From Rhododendron vialii (taxonomy: Eukaryota; Streptophyta; Magnoliopsida; Ericales; Ericaceae): a stretch of 64,000 nt of DNA. Under the pieces are notes generated by a model. It saw only the letters and a list, made by a program, of their open reading frames with translations, was not told where the DNA came from and ran no database searches. How positions within the stretch are numbered: position 1 is the first letter of the stretch; the number at the start of each line of letters is the position of its first letter. Shown here one piece after another: positions 21,739 to 33,190 of the stretch. The stretch is taken from the NCBI RefSeq assembly GCF_030253575.1, contig NC_080561.1, positions 523,501 through 587,500 of the forward strand, in the 5' to 3' direction. A program made the translations under genes and the position numbers.

Positions 21739-23364
21739 AGGGGAAAAAAAGGTCATCACAGTAAATATTAATACGTGTGCCCACATGAGAAGTTAGACTA
21801 TAATTTCTGGCAACTGTTAGGTAGTATCAGGACCTAACAGAATTGCTTGAGACCTTATTTTAAGTACACTCCATTTTAGATCAATTATTGTCACTAAATT
21901 AATAGCCCCTTTCCACGTATTACTTGCACCATAGCTGATTAATCTATATGTATGCCATTTGAATGATTGTGAATGGACACTTCAGTTCTATCCATGCAAA
22001 TTTTAAAATGAGTGATCTTATGACAGGAAGTGTTGCTTTCATTATGAATAGGACAGATAGCTAATATTTTCCCTTTGTCTTGGGTAGTTGACAGTCTATC
22101 AAAGAAAACAGAGAGATAACTTTAACCTAAGTCCATAGGATCCCAAAACCTGAGAGCCAGGATACGCACAAAAACTCAACCCGAGAAATACTATCGTTTA
22201 GTTCTTAACGTAAACTGTTAGAGAAATGGGTCCAATTATGTATACCAAATTATTCACCATCCTTCATCGCGTGTAAATTCCATCATGCACGTGGAGATGC
22301 AAATCTTTATAGATAGAGCGAACAAAGAACAAATGTAAATTTAGAGGAGTTTCTTGGTGATCTTCCAAAAACACATTGACAACATTTCCTGGATAAGAGG
22401 AGTTTCTTGGTTGTCAAACTAGGGTTAACACACAATTCATTCAACTCTCCTCTGGATCACATGATGTAAGGACATCAAAGCATTTGAATGTGTTGGACAA
22501 AAGAAGGGGCATCCCCACAACCTAAGTAAATCCCTTCCAGTTTCCTCTCTTCACCTCCCATCAACTTAAGCTTCCTTGTATTACAAACCTATTTGAGATT
22601 TACATCCACACAAATGATTCTAGTCGTCTTCCGATATGACCAGTATAATGGATCCATTGTGAGTGGCAAGCCCCTTCTAGGCGCTCTCTATCATGTTGTA
22701 TTTTATAGAATCAGTACTTATCAAAAGTTTTTTTCTCTGAACTAGGGGAAAAGATACTTCTCCTTGGACGAAAATGACAAACATGCATCAACTCTTAATG
22801 CATCCACGCCACGAAATATGACAACTCCAAATGTAACACCGAAGGAAAAACATATGCATATAAATGCAAACTTTGCTTACACTCTCTCAACTTTACTGTC
22901 TCCAAAAAAAACATGGATTGAACCATCTTCTGAAAAAAACATGCCAAAGCATATGAGTTCAATACCAAGTCATCAGAGCAGCTTGCTTTCTCCACAGCTG
23001 AAGTTCTTCCAATATGAGTTATTGTTCATATGTTCGTACATATTCAACTTCAACAAGAGCATAACTAAATCACAATATACTTGAGGCGACAACCGCTACA
23101 TTTGGACGCGCACAAGTGAGTTAACTTTCACGGCATACTCATAGAACAGGTGATACTTTTTTTCACCTCTAGTTATTAGTTTCAATTGCTTGAATTCCTG
23201 TATGGAAAATCTCTTTGCTGGTACCTGCAAGCATTAAAACATGAAGTCCGGTCATCAAATGGATTGATAGGATTCTCTTAACAAGGGAAATAGAGTCAAT
23301 TGGTGACTACAAAATTATATACTTACCATCCCAGCTTCCAAAAACAGAGTAGAGGCGAGGCAAA
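21739..23364. other. Intergenic DNA between LSM1 and LAZY3
   Basis: I find no convincing gene. GAGGAGTTTCTTGG occurs twice (about 22341 and 22396). A 106-codon frame at 22764-23084 is composed of low-complexity Ser/Thr/Lys and shows no domain. The right end should hold the LAZY3 3' UTR. Confidence 0.4.
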
Positions 23365-26300
23365 TCATATCTCTAGAACAATATCTGCCACCACAAAACA
23401 GATACAATCAACAAACTGCAGGATCTGTTGACGACCATCCCGACCAATAGAAGTGGCTTACCAAAAGATTACATGTCATAGTTTGGTTTAAATAGAATAA
23501 GTGTATGCATTTTTGTCTTCTTATAATATAGAACTACGTGTGATATGCTGGATTGATATACAGCTACTTCACCGGCAGAAAAGGATCTTACATTCTGAAT
23601 CGGTCTTGACCCATTTACTTCCATCATTTGCAGTATCATCCGTTTCATCTTCTTCATCTGGTTTGTGCATATGACTGGTATCTAAGTATTTCTTTGTCGT
23701 AGCCTTTGTACTGGAGTTTTGGGGATATACTTTCTTGTGTAGTATAGCTCTCAAAATCTGTATAAATAATCAGCCACCAACAAGGGATTTATTAAGTACT
23801 CAAACAAGTGGGAGAAGAATTACTGGATGCAACATATCCCCTCAACCCCTAAAGCTTACCCAAGCTAATGAACCATTGTGCTGAGATCACATGGTTAAGA
23901 AATTTCAAAATGAGTACTCAGGTATTTGAATGTTCTTAATGGTGAAAACCTCCTCCTCTTTCACTCCAATAACCTACGTGTAAAATTTAACACCCTCCTA
24001 CAGTCGTCAGATACATTGAATGATCATATCTCTAGACAATGCCAAGGAACATTGTCGGTTCTTTCTTTCAAAACGGCCGAAAAGATTTTTTTTTCAAGTA
24101 CACCAAAATGAAACATTAGTGGACTCCTACAAATCAAACATAGAAGCATGTGGACATTCTACAAACCATAAAACATTGCATCCAAAAATGAATTTTTTCC
24201 ATAAATTCATTTCCCTTATGTACGTTTTGGAAATACTTCCAATACGTTCCAAAATGTATCAAATGCATTTCCTTTTCCTAGCTAACTAAAACGACATAAT
24301 CACATACCGAAATGAAATTTTGATCCTTGGGCAATGCACAGGCATGTTGTGCATGCTTACCTTCTCCATTGTGGACTTATCTGGAATTGGATCTCTCAAG
24401 CTGGGAGTGGGAGCGAACATGCTTTGGGATATACCAATCTTCTTAAGAAGGAAAGACAGTGCCTTTTTACGCATGCTTTTCTTGGTGTGATCCAAACATA
24501 TATCTTTCCCTTTCAAGCTGGTACTTCGCTGGAGCTGACCACTTTGGCCCGCTGAAGCGCCACAAACAGTATTACCTTTACTGCTCTCATCTTCCAAGCT
24601 TGGTGTAAAGGTTAACATTTCCAGTTGAAGGTTTTCTAAATCCTCCGCTGCACTTGATTCATTAGAAACTTGTGTATGCAATAACACCAACTCTTTCTGA
24701 AGTTCTACAGCTTCCTCAGGCGTGATGTCTAGTGGTTGACCTTGGGAGGAAGATTGGCTCCCTTGGAGATTGCATCTCTCTGGATCTCCGTCCAGGCTTT
24801 TATTTCCAAATGTGCCAATTGCAAGCAATCCATGAGGCCAGTCACTGAACTCTTCTTTGCAAGGTTCTTGTAGTGTTTGGTCTATAATAAAGAACAAGGT
24901 TTAACATAAGGAAAAAGCAAAAATGGCCTTTTCAACGGCAGTATTAATCTTATGAATAATATATATCCTTTCATTCTCGTTCAACAATCATCAACTAGCA
25001 GACAGATTAGGCTGTTCAGCTTATTGTTTTCATTTGATACAAGTATTTGAAGAGATCAGAGTTAATTCAGTGACTCCATTTTAATTTTCAACCATATTAT
25101 TTTGAGGGTTGCAACAAATGTATATCAATTTCATTCTATTTCAACTTATGAAATCCGTCAAAGCCAGGCTGGATTTGAAGATAAATAATATATAGTCTGG
25201 ATCTGGTCAGGACGTCTTGACCAGAGCTTAGGTCCGGACTTCTCCCACAGCCATCGGATTGTGTTTTCGATGGTCCGGATGCACGGATAGTTTGTTCGCG
25301 CGAACAAACTATCTGTGCATCCGGACCATTGAAAACACAATCCAACGGCTGAGATCGTGGTCCGGACCTAAGCTCCGGTCAGGACGTCCTGACCAGATCC
25401 GGACTCAGGAATGCACGGATAATAAGTTGTTATGGTTTGCCTGATACCTATAATAAAGGCATTACATGAGGAACAAACCTAAATACTGTAAAGATGGAAA
25501 TGACCCAGTATCAACTTGACATTGAATTTATTGCCCATGTTGAATCTTTGTACATGTAGATGGTGCATATATAGGAATCAAATCAACCATCTACCTTCCT
25601 TTAGCTATTGCTATAGATTTGTTTCTTTGTTTCTTTGTGAAGTCGGTGAAGATGCTTCAACTCATAAAAGGTTGTAATTCCTCCAACTTGTGGTTTTAGT
25701 GATGAAAAATCACTAATGTCCAGTGCTTACAAGACAGAGACTAGTAGGGAAATATTGTGGATACATGTGTTGTGTTTTGTACTTTAGTTTTGGTAGTATG
25801 AAGACATATATGCTTAAGATGTTGGACAAGAATGAAAGATGGAACTCGGGAAATTGCAGCATATGCGTAGTAACAAGAAAAAGAAGGCTAATCATACTTT
25901 ATAGTTATTCAGCAATTCCATTCCACTGAATTGTGATTGTAAAGGAGACTGCAAAAAGATTTCGGATCAAACAGTATACACTCCCTCATATTGCTTCTCT
26001 CTGAATTTCCGAAGGACCTAAAAAATGCTTCTTTCTTATTTCACTAGTTGTGTTAAAGCATTATGCTAATTGAAGTCTGAACTAACATTAATCAGAACAA
26101 AGAAGGGAAAATTTAGTTATTGAGTGGCTGGATGACCTATACATGGCTTTATTAAAAACAACACTTCTCATTCATTAATTCTTGATATTTACATGAAGAG
26201 ACACATAAACACAGCACAGGCCAATACCAGGCCAATACCAGGAGGGAGGAACTTAACATATACTGAAATCATTACTACTTACAATGATTTGAGCACATTG

Positions 26301-26534
26301 AAGTTTAAATATGGAAACCACAGTTTTAGAGCTGAAACAGATAGTAACAGAAGAGAGCGGAATAGGAGTGCTCACCATTATCTGATTTTGAGTTTGGCTT
26401 TTTGGTCCTTTGTTTACCATTGAGCTTGCTTTGCATCCAACTGAAAATCTGCTATCAAAAGGACAAGACATATGCAAACAATGTAGATTTATTTTGGATG
26501 TAAATACAGAAAGGTTACTAAGTCTTACCTTCAT
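23365..26534 (-). CDS. LAZY3: LAZY3/DRO1-like IGT-family gravitropism protein
   Basis: LAZY proteins link gravity sensing in statocytes to auxin redistribution and set root and shoot angle. Five coding exons in gene order: 26534-26529 (only ATG AAG), 26448-26376, 24881-24361, 23757-23592 and 23384-23365, giving 261 aa. The N-terminus MKIFSWMQSKLNGKQ is conserved region I. WPHGLLAIGTFG (residues 41-52) is the IGT motif. TPEEAVELQKELVLL, ALSFLLKKIG and LRDPIPDKSTMEKILRAIL are the middle blocks. The end NDGSKWVKTDSEYIVLEI is the C-terminal conserved motif that binds RLD proteins, and its last residues come from a 20-nt exon. All phases close. Arabidopsis LAZY3 (At1g19115, from memory) lies in the same gene neighbourhood. 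The third intron from the stop (24882-26375) contains a 214-bp palindrome. Confidence 0.94.
25194..25407. mobile_element. Near-perfect 214-bp palindrome (hairpin MITE) in a LAZY3 intron
   Basis: The two 107-bp arms meet at 25300/25301 (TTTGTTCGCG | CGAACAAA) with no loop and about 12-15 mismatches. Both ends read AGTC(T/C)GGATCTGGTCAGGACG. A CAGGACGTC-type palindrome is nested in each arm. No coding frame spans it and no clear target duplication is seen. Transcribed with the host pre-mRNA it would form a long hairpin. Confidence 0.88.
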
Positions 26535-28084
26535 TTGGAAGAGGTAGATTAAATGGCTAGAGAGGCGAATACGGAGGCGGGTGGGCTAAGAGATCAACTC
26601 AAGTGCTTAAGCACTGATCTCATGAGCCAAAGAAAGCTGAGCTTTTCAAGTGTTAAATAGAGGTAAGGTAAGGAGAAAATTCCACACCCCAGCTGGTAGT
26701 TTCCAGTGGTTCAAGTTTCAAACTCAGGCCTCTTGCCACCTATTTTATGTTAATTTTTCCCACCTCTCTTTGTCACTTTTCTAATTTCCAACTACTCTTT
26801 TCCCCATATGTTTAGACATGCTTCTTTTTTTTATTGAAGAAGATAACCAAGATACTTAATTACAATAATATAACTTAAATAGGTTGTATCAACTCATATT
26901 CTGTCTCATTTAATTCTCATATTCATTACATTTTTATGCCAATCTCTCACTTATGCCCCAAAGCAGTGATTATGACATTCAAAGCAAAGTTACATACCGC
27001 TTCATGTCTGTAACCATGCAAAATCAGGACAGAGGGCTGACACCGGAATTCAGAGCTGCCTAACACAGCCTAACCATGCACATGGGATATACAAAAATTG
27101 GCTGCCTAACACAGCCAAATAAAGGGAAGAACTTATAGGGTATAGAGGTATGGCAGCAATAGGTTAAGTAGGAAAATACCCAGAGCATATAACCCATCTT
27201 CCAATGGGGATGTCCCTTACGAACCGAACCACCGGTGCCGCCTAGATATGTATCCTACCACTGCAGGATTCTGATTAGTTGGAGGCCCCTCAGGCCCCAA
27301 TCCAAACCTCTGCCACCTTCCCCACAGTTCTGATATGGTTGCAAAATCTGTTGCCTTATTCAAGTATTCTCTGCCTTAAACATGCCACATTTGGGCAGCA
27401 ATACAACAATTGATCAGGCAACTTTCACCTGTTCTAATCTGTGAACAGTTAGCTGATTGTCATCTAAGTGGCACGGATATGGACACGCGACCATACACCA
27501 CCGCATCGACTTGCAAAAAAGTGCATAGCTCGACACGTCGAGGACAAGTTAAGAAATGTGTCATTTGCGTTTATTTTTATATGTCACATACACAAATGAA
27601 TTCCGTTCTTGCCAACCACTCATAGCCCAAAAGAATGAAACTCAAATTAGGATTGAAAGTTGTTGGTAAATGATTTGTTATGTAGCCAAGCCACAACATG
27701 GAACGAGATTTAGTATGTCCTACTTCGTCATTTAAAGTGATTGGAAACTCCTTCAGCTTGATGTGTATGAGTTGAAAATTAATAAGCATGAAAAATCTTC
27801 AGTCAGGGTTGAAAGTTTCTTGTGTTCAAATCAAAAAAGCTCATACCAAAAATGAACTAAACTTTATCATATGTTGTGACAGTTACTGTGCAATTCCCTA
27901 TATTAAGGATCGTGAAAATGTAAGAATTGCAAATCCCCAGAGTCATGGTGATCGTCTAAGCTAAAACTATCCTTGGGGGCAGTTCCAGGACAAGATTTTT
28001 AAGTCCTGCTCCAACTACATCTGATAGCAGACTCAAATAATCAACCATCCCAACATTTAAAGTTCTTAAAGTCCTACTAAACTA
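26535..28084. other. LAZY3 upstream region
   Basis: The stretch holds the 5' leader and promoter of LAZY3 on the minus strand. It is AT-rich. A 12-bp palindrome GTGCTTAAGCAC lies near 26610. No gene or repeat with readable ends was found. Confidence 0.4.
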
Positions 28085-28318
28085 CCATCACTACCACCAA
28101 ACTTAGTTTGTTTATGCTTGACCATATCTAAGGAAATAGTAAAGTAGTGGAATAAATGCAGGTCTGACCAATAATGGATGCGAAGACAATTTCACAGAAA
28201 AAAAAAAAAATTTACCCATCACTATCACCAAATTTTGATTGTGCATGTGTGTCCATATCTAAGGAAATTCTATACTATAGTGGTGGGAACAAATGCAGGT
28301 CTGGCCAATAATGAATCC
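28085..28318. repeat. Tandem duplication, ~131-bp period
   Basis: Two units share CCATCACTA, CCATATCTAAGGAAAT and AACAAATGCAGGTCTG-type words in the same order (CCATATCTAAGG at 28122 and again at 28253). The units are clearly diverged, so the duplication is old. Confidence 0.75.
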
Positions 28319-28325
28319 CTTGAGT

Positions 28326-28457
28326 CTACATACACAACTCTCGACCACAACTCCGGACACAACTGCATCCGGAGCCGTTCGATGCATGAACCAACGTGCA
28401 TTGAATAGCTCTAGACGCAGTTGTGTCTGGAGTTGTGGTCGAGAGTTGTGTACGTAG
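28326..28457. mobile_element. Palindromic MITE, ~132 bp
   Basis: CTACATACACAACTCTCGAC at the left pairs with the reverse complement of the right end (CTACGTACACAACTCTCGAC). Arms of about 62 bp meet near 28391. Flanking DNA to 28590 repeats GCATGCACAGAT. It resembles the larger palindrome at 25194 in form but not in sequence. Confidence 0.8.
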
Positions 28458-28832
28458 CATTCCTCAAATGAATCACAAAGTATGTGTGCAGTGTGCACCG
28501 GGTACATGCATGTGCGGGAGCTTGGTGCACCAATACTTTTTAGAAGTTTGCATGCACAGATTTACATGCACAGATCTGGACGCAGCTGTGTCCAAAGAGT
28601 ACAATGCACAAAGCCTCCCATTAGCGGAACCAGATGGTGTCCAGTGAGGAACGCACCCCCACTGCAATTTTTAATAATTTTACTGTTACCCCAAATTATA
28701 AATGCCATCACAATTTGTATTAAAAAATTATACACAATTTTCCTCTTATAACACTTACTTCCTTAGTATCTTTGTCATCAAGTTTTAAAAAAAAGAACTC
28801 TTTTACGTACTTGTTTTCCATAAAGAGAACTC

Positions 28833-28898
<66 letters not shown>

Positions 28899-29751
28899 GT
28901 AGCAAATTTTATGTTAAGTTCATTTCTTTCATGTTATGGTTGTTTAAAATTCTAAAACCATGCTCAATGGTGCCTCCACCGACCTAAATTTCTGGCTACG
29001 CCACTGCCCCCATAGCTTTGTGAATCCATATGTATGTGAGAGTTCCGAAGAAATCTCTTTTCAGATATCTGTGCATGTAGCATTGCTCGTAACGAATACA
29101 AAGACAATGAGTCAATGACAGAAAAAAAAAGAGGTAAATTCCTTTGATCTGTTACCTAATCCTACACCACCTGCCCTTATCTTCTTCTGGTTCTAAATCA
29201 GAATATAATGAAGTTCAAGTCTTTGAATTCTATGGCTTGGCCTACACTCTCTCCTCCCACTGGGCACCACCAAGGCACACGTGAAGTTGTCCAGTCACAT
29301 GATGTCCATCCCATACCCTCATCACAGAAATTTGGCATTCGCCCAAAAGAATTAAAAGCAAGTACAAACACAACCTATGTGTCAAACGACAGCATCTAGA
29401 TGATTGCTTATCAAACTGTATCAAACCAACACTTTTGTCCATGGGTTCAATCTGACATTTTCCATTCCAGCTCTCTTCCCTACATGCAGCAGTTCAAGAA
29501 AACCATGGGAAACATCCATAGGACTTTGATCACTAATTAGCAACTGGGATTTATCAACATGCCAGCTTCATGTTATTGGTTCCCTCAATCTCAAATCTCC
29601 CAAAATATACCAATTCCACATCACACTCCCCCCCAAAATAGCTCACCCATCTCTATACCAAATTGCAAAAATAAACCTTTTTAGCTTAGATTAGCATAAT
29701 CATACTAAACCGAGGCTAATCCTGCTTCTGGATTAAAGAACAATGGCTCTT
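28458..29751. other. Intergenic DNA with hAT-like end
   Basis: A sequence ending GGCTACGCCACTG at 29006 looks like one end of a plant hAT element, but I could not find its partner or a duplication. The (TA)n(GT)n tract lies inside. No gene is recognised. Confidence 0.4.
28834..28897. repeat. Compound (TA)n(TG)n microsatellite
   Basis: About 17 TA units run directly into about 15 TG units. Such tracts are length-variable. Confidence 0.93.
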
Positions 29752-29768
29752 AAGAGTGATACCCAATC

Positions 29769-30004
29769 AACCCCGAGGGGTTGGCTTGATGTTCAAGGCC
29801 TAGGACTTTTTGGGTCGGGGTTTGCTCCCTCCCAAAGGTCTTAGGTTCAAAATTTTTGAGGTTCTATCAACTCCTTTGGGGCCGGTCTATATGGAGCTTT
29901 GCTCCGATTGTAATTGGACTTTCCACAAGTAGGTGGTGGGATTGGACCCCAGAAGTCGTCGAAGAACACATAAGGTGGCCTGGACATGTGAGTTATGAGA
30001 AACA
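29769..30004 (+). mobile_element. Complete SINE with 17-bp TSD
   Basis: The element is flanked by a perfect 17-bp direct repeat AAGAGTGATACCCAATC (29752-29768 and 30005-30021). The head carries tRNA-promoter-like boxes (GGCTTGATGTTCAAGGC, then AGGTTCAAAA near 29842). The 3' half contains GGAGCTTTGCTCCGATTG and a GGCCTGGACATG end, shared by partial copies at 20980, 21586 and elsewhere. It ends GAGTTATGAGAAACA without a long A tail. The perfect duplication points to a young insertion. Confidence 0.9.
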
Positions 30005-31040
30005 AAGAGTGATACCCAATCCTCCTGCAGCACGTACCACTTAGACCATATAACAAACAATTCCTTATAAGTACCAAAAAAAAAAAAACACAATTCCTTA
30101 TAATGCACAGAGACATTTTGTCATATAGGAGGAGACCATGGAATCTAGACCTCTTTGAATAGGGAAAAAAATACCAAGTGAAAACAACTCTGAAAAGGGA
30201 AGAGAATTGCCACATTCTATGACAGATTGGTGTAATGAGGTAATATACTTGCTAAGGAAGGCTAGTGAGTCCTAAACCAGATTTTGGGATTACCCGTGGC
30301 CAGTAGACCTTTGGTACTTCCTCATTCTTCTATATGTAGTAGATCCATCTTGATAATCACTCTCCGTACTTACTCTAATAAATGTTTACAAGGAATCTTA
30401 CTGACATGTGATGTACTCATATAAACGTATAACCCAACACATAAACAACATACAAGAATGTTCAAAGAGGACTAAAGGTTTTAACGAAACCATGTAATTC
30501 GCATTAGTAACATTATCTTTTTGTCGAGATATGCGTAAACTGGCTCGGACACCTAAATTATCACAAAAATAACATGATTATCTTTTATTAGAAGAAAAAG
30601 TGAAAATTAACCTCTACGGGAAAGAAATCTCATTTCTTGATTTCTCCCAACCAATAATACTCCTCGAGATGTACGTAGATCAAAGGCAATGGAAAGGAGT
30701 CCCCGTTTGAGAGAACACACACTTGGACCAAGAAACATGTACGTAATTTTAACACAAGAAGCCACGTGATCAGGTTTCTCAGTAAGATATACAAAAGTTG
30801 TATACTCTAGTCAGGGAGGGTCCCAAGCTATACTTGGAAAGCTTCCACATGACTTCCCAAAAGTGGCAAGTTGGGAGCCAGCCCATTGGAGAATGTGAGA
30901 TGTTAAACATTTCATACTACCATGCAGAGATGTCTTCTAAGAATATTTAGTCTTGGTAATTGAATATTATTCAAATTATACTTTCTTTTGGTAGTTGAAT
31001 ATTTTTTTCCCCAACAGTTCAATCAAACTTACATTCCAAA

Positions 31041-31133
31041 CTTTGGAGCCGCTGAATGATCTGCCCGGTCGTTAACTTCAAGGCTTAAGAATCAGTCGAA
31101 TTGCGCGCAAACTGGACCGAACATCCGGTTATT
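31041..31133 (+). repeat. SINE 3' tail fragment
   Basis: It carries AATCAGTCGAATTGCGCGCA and ACTGGACCGAACATCCGGTT, the tail form also seen at 31725-31818 and 62385-62440. Confidence 0.65.
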
Positions 31134-31476
31134 AAAAAAATGTATATTTTCTTCTTGCCTTCCTATTACATGAGGCTGCACCTTCGTTTTCTGTCTATAT
31201 GTGTTACCAATGGGTAAGTTCTTAATTGGACAAAGGTTGGAAGGCCTTTGGAGGAATTTTATACGAAGGAGTATTATTTAGATACAAAATCTATGGGGGA
31301 AAAAAAATTGTTAGCTCAAGCAAAGCTCGCATTTACTAATTTAGTGAACTCGGGTTAGATGCGAATTGTCAGGAAAAAAAATTACATAATTGCTTTGAAG
31401 CTCATTTTCTTTCTCTCTCCTTTTTTTTTTTTTTTGATCCGATTTCTTTCTCTCTCCTGGCTCCTTCCAAAAACAA

Positions 31477-31478
<2 letters not shown>

Positions 31479-31512
<34 letters not shown>
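31479..31512. repeat. (CT)n microsatellite
   Basis: About 16 CT units, preceded by a poly(T) run at 31421-31435. Confidence 0.93.
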
Positions 31513-31514
<2 letters not shown>

Positions 31515-31724
31515 CGTGTATGTGGTTTGGGCCCAAAAACGATGGGACCTAAGCTCTACTGCAAGAAGTCCTTGAGTTGGTTGATCCCGACCCAAAAATA
31601 ACATCAATGGGTTGGTTGACAAACCCCTAACGGTTAGGCTAAGTAGACATGAGAAAATAATAAATGATTATTCTTCACAAAATCATATACTCGAATTCTA
31701 CGGAGTTCAAACATTTCAAATCTT

Positions 31725-31818
31725 AGGGTCATTGAAGGGTTTGTTAGATCGTTAATGTCAAGGCCCCAAAATTAATCAAAATGTGCGCAAACTGATCTAA
31801 ACATACGGTTATAAAAAA
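31725..31818 (+). repeat. SINE 3' tail fragment
   Basis: It carries AATTAATCAAAATGTGCGCA and ACTGATCTAAACATACGGTT, diverged from the 31041 copy. Confidence 0.6.
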
Positions 31819-32518
31819 TAAAAATAAAAAAGGGGGTGGGTTTATATGATTTGGCAAATTTCCCATAAAAATGCATCCACCAAAACCAAGATCTAGGTGA
31901 GACTTTTTCTTTTTAGTACTCCTAGTCTCCTACTATATATGCTGACAGCCCAAGGAAAACCAGAATTTGGGCCGATAGCACACAAGTAGCGTCCGCAGGG
32001 TCAATTGAGACGCCTACGTGTCGCACGTATAATAAGCAGTGTTCTAACACCGAAACGTGTCAACTTCTGGCGCAAACCTATATATATAATCATTGTACGT
32101 AGCTGCCCGCCATTCTTCATATCGCTGTCCGAAATCTGTTCGCTGCTGCACCGGACGTCTTTAACAGGTAGTACTACTATTGGGTTTCAAAGTTATCGTG
32201 AAATTCTAATGGCAAATTCTTACAGGTAGTTACTCCAGTTGTATAACTTGCAAACCCAGATTCATGTTCCTTCACCTGTTTGTTGGTTCTAATTAAGAAC
32301 TACTCCAGTTTTCTTTGGCATTCCGATTACAATATTTACTGTAATTGCTGGTTAATTTTGATTTTCGTTCTAATTACTGGGTCAAAAAACTAGTTCTGCA
32401 TTTGGTTACCATTTGTACTATTGAGTCAAGAATGAATATTTCCCTTGTATTTTTAGGTACTTGAGTTGTTCATGTGATTCTCTTTGAACTGACCCACATG
32501 CGGAAACCAAAAGGAAAT

Positions 32519-32945
32519 TGTTAGATTTCTTCGAGGGTTCTAACCTAAAACCAATTGGCAATAGGAGGAGTAGTCTCGAGAATATATTAGCCAAGTTTGG
32601 GTGGCTTAGACGAGTGATGTAGGATAAAGTCAAACACTCCCCCTCACGTGCAGCCCGGATGCCCATGAAGGTACAAATTGAGGAGACGATAAAATTCGAC
32701 TCGGGCAACAAAGACTCGACCACGTGAGGTGAGGCCACCCAAGACTTAGTTCTAATACCATGTTAAATTTTTGGAGGGTTCTAACTTAAAACCAATTGGC
32801 AATAGGCGGAGTAGCCTCGAGAATATATTAACCAAGTTTGGACGGCGTAAATGAACGATGTGGGATAAAGTCTAACACTCCCCCCTCATGTGCAGTGCAA
32901 CCTGGATGCACTTGAAGGGACAAATTGAGGAGACAAATTGAACAA
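32519..32945 (-). mobile_element. TRIM retrotransposon fossil in tandem form, reverse orientation
   Basis: Two ~118-bp terminal repeats (32519-32636 and 32761-32877) start TGTTA and end AACA. Next to the right copy, read on the minus strand, is TGGTATTAGAAC, a tRNA-Met-type primer-binding site, and next to each copy is a purine-rich GTGAGGGGGAG-type tract. A second internal piece follows at 32878-32945. So the order is LTR, internal, LTR, part internal, a known outcome of recombination between TRIM copies. It has no coding region, and no target-site duplication was found. Confidence 0.8.
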
Positions 32946-33190
32946 TCTGGGTTTTTTGGTTGGTCCATATGTAGCCTGTTAGATAGATAAATGTTGGGCA
33001 AAAACCAACAAATATGCGGAAGCCGGAAGCCAACACATTTAAGACCTATTAAGTGGTGTATAACTCTCTCTTTAATAATGGTTGTTTAATGTTTAGTATC
33101 TTATATGGGTGAGGTTTTGTAACCAGATTTGGTTGTCGTGTGACCTTTGTAAGAAACTTTAGAGAGTGGACACTGAAAGATGCATGTGGC

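Larger units (their letters stand above)
30022..32518. other. LAZ1 upstream region with SINE tails
   Basis: No gene is seen. Short SINE 3' tails lie at about 30522-30557, 31041-31133 and 31725-31818. A CT tract is at about 31479-31512. A spliced LAZ1 5' leader may begin near 32100-32165, where a GC-richer stretch ends AACAG|GTAGTA, but this is only an inference. Confidence 0.4.

Noticed and set aside
22764-23084. 106-codon frame past LAZY3
   Set aside because: Thr/Ser/Lys-rich with no recognisable features; AT-rich intergenic DNA gives such frames by chance.
28619-29006. hAT element with CAGTGGCGTAGCC-type right end
   Set aside because: The right end looks real but I could not find a matching left end or an 8-bp duplication, so no element is called.
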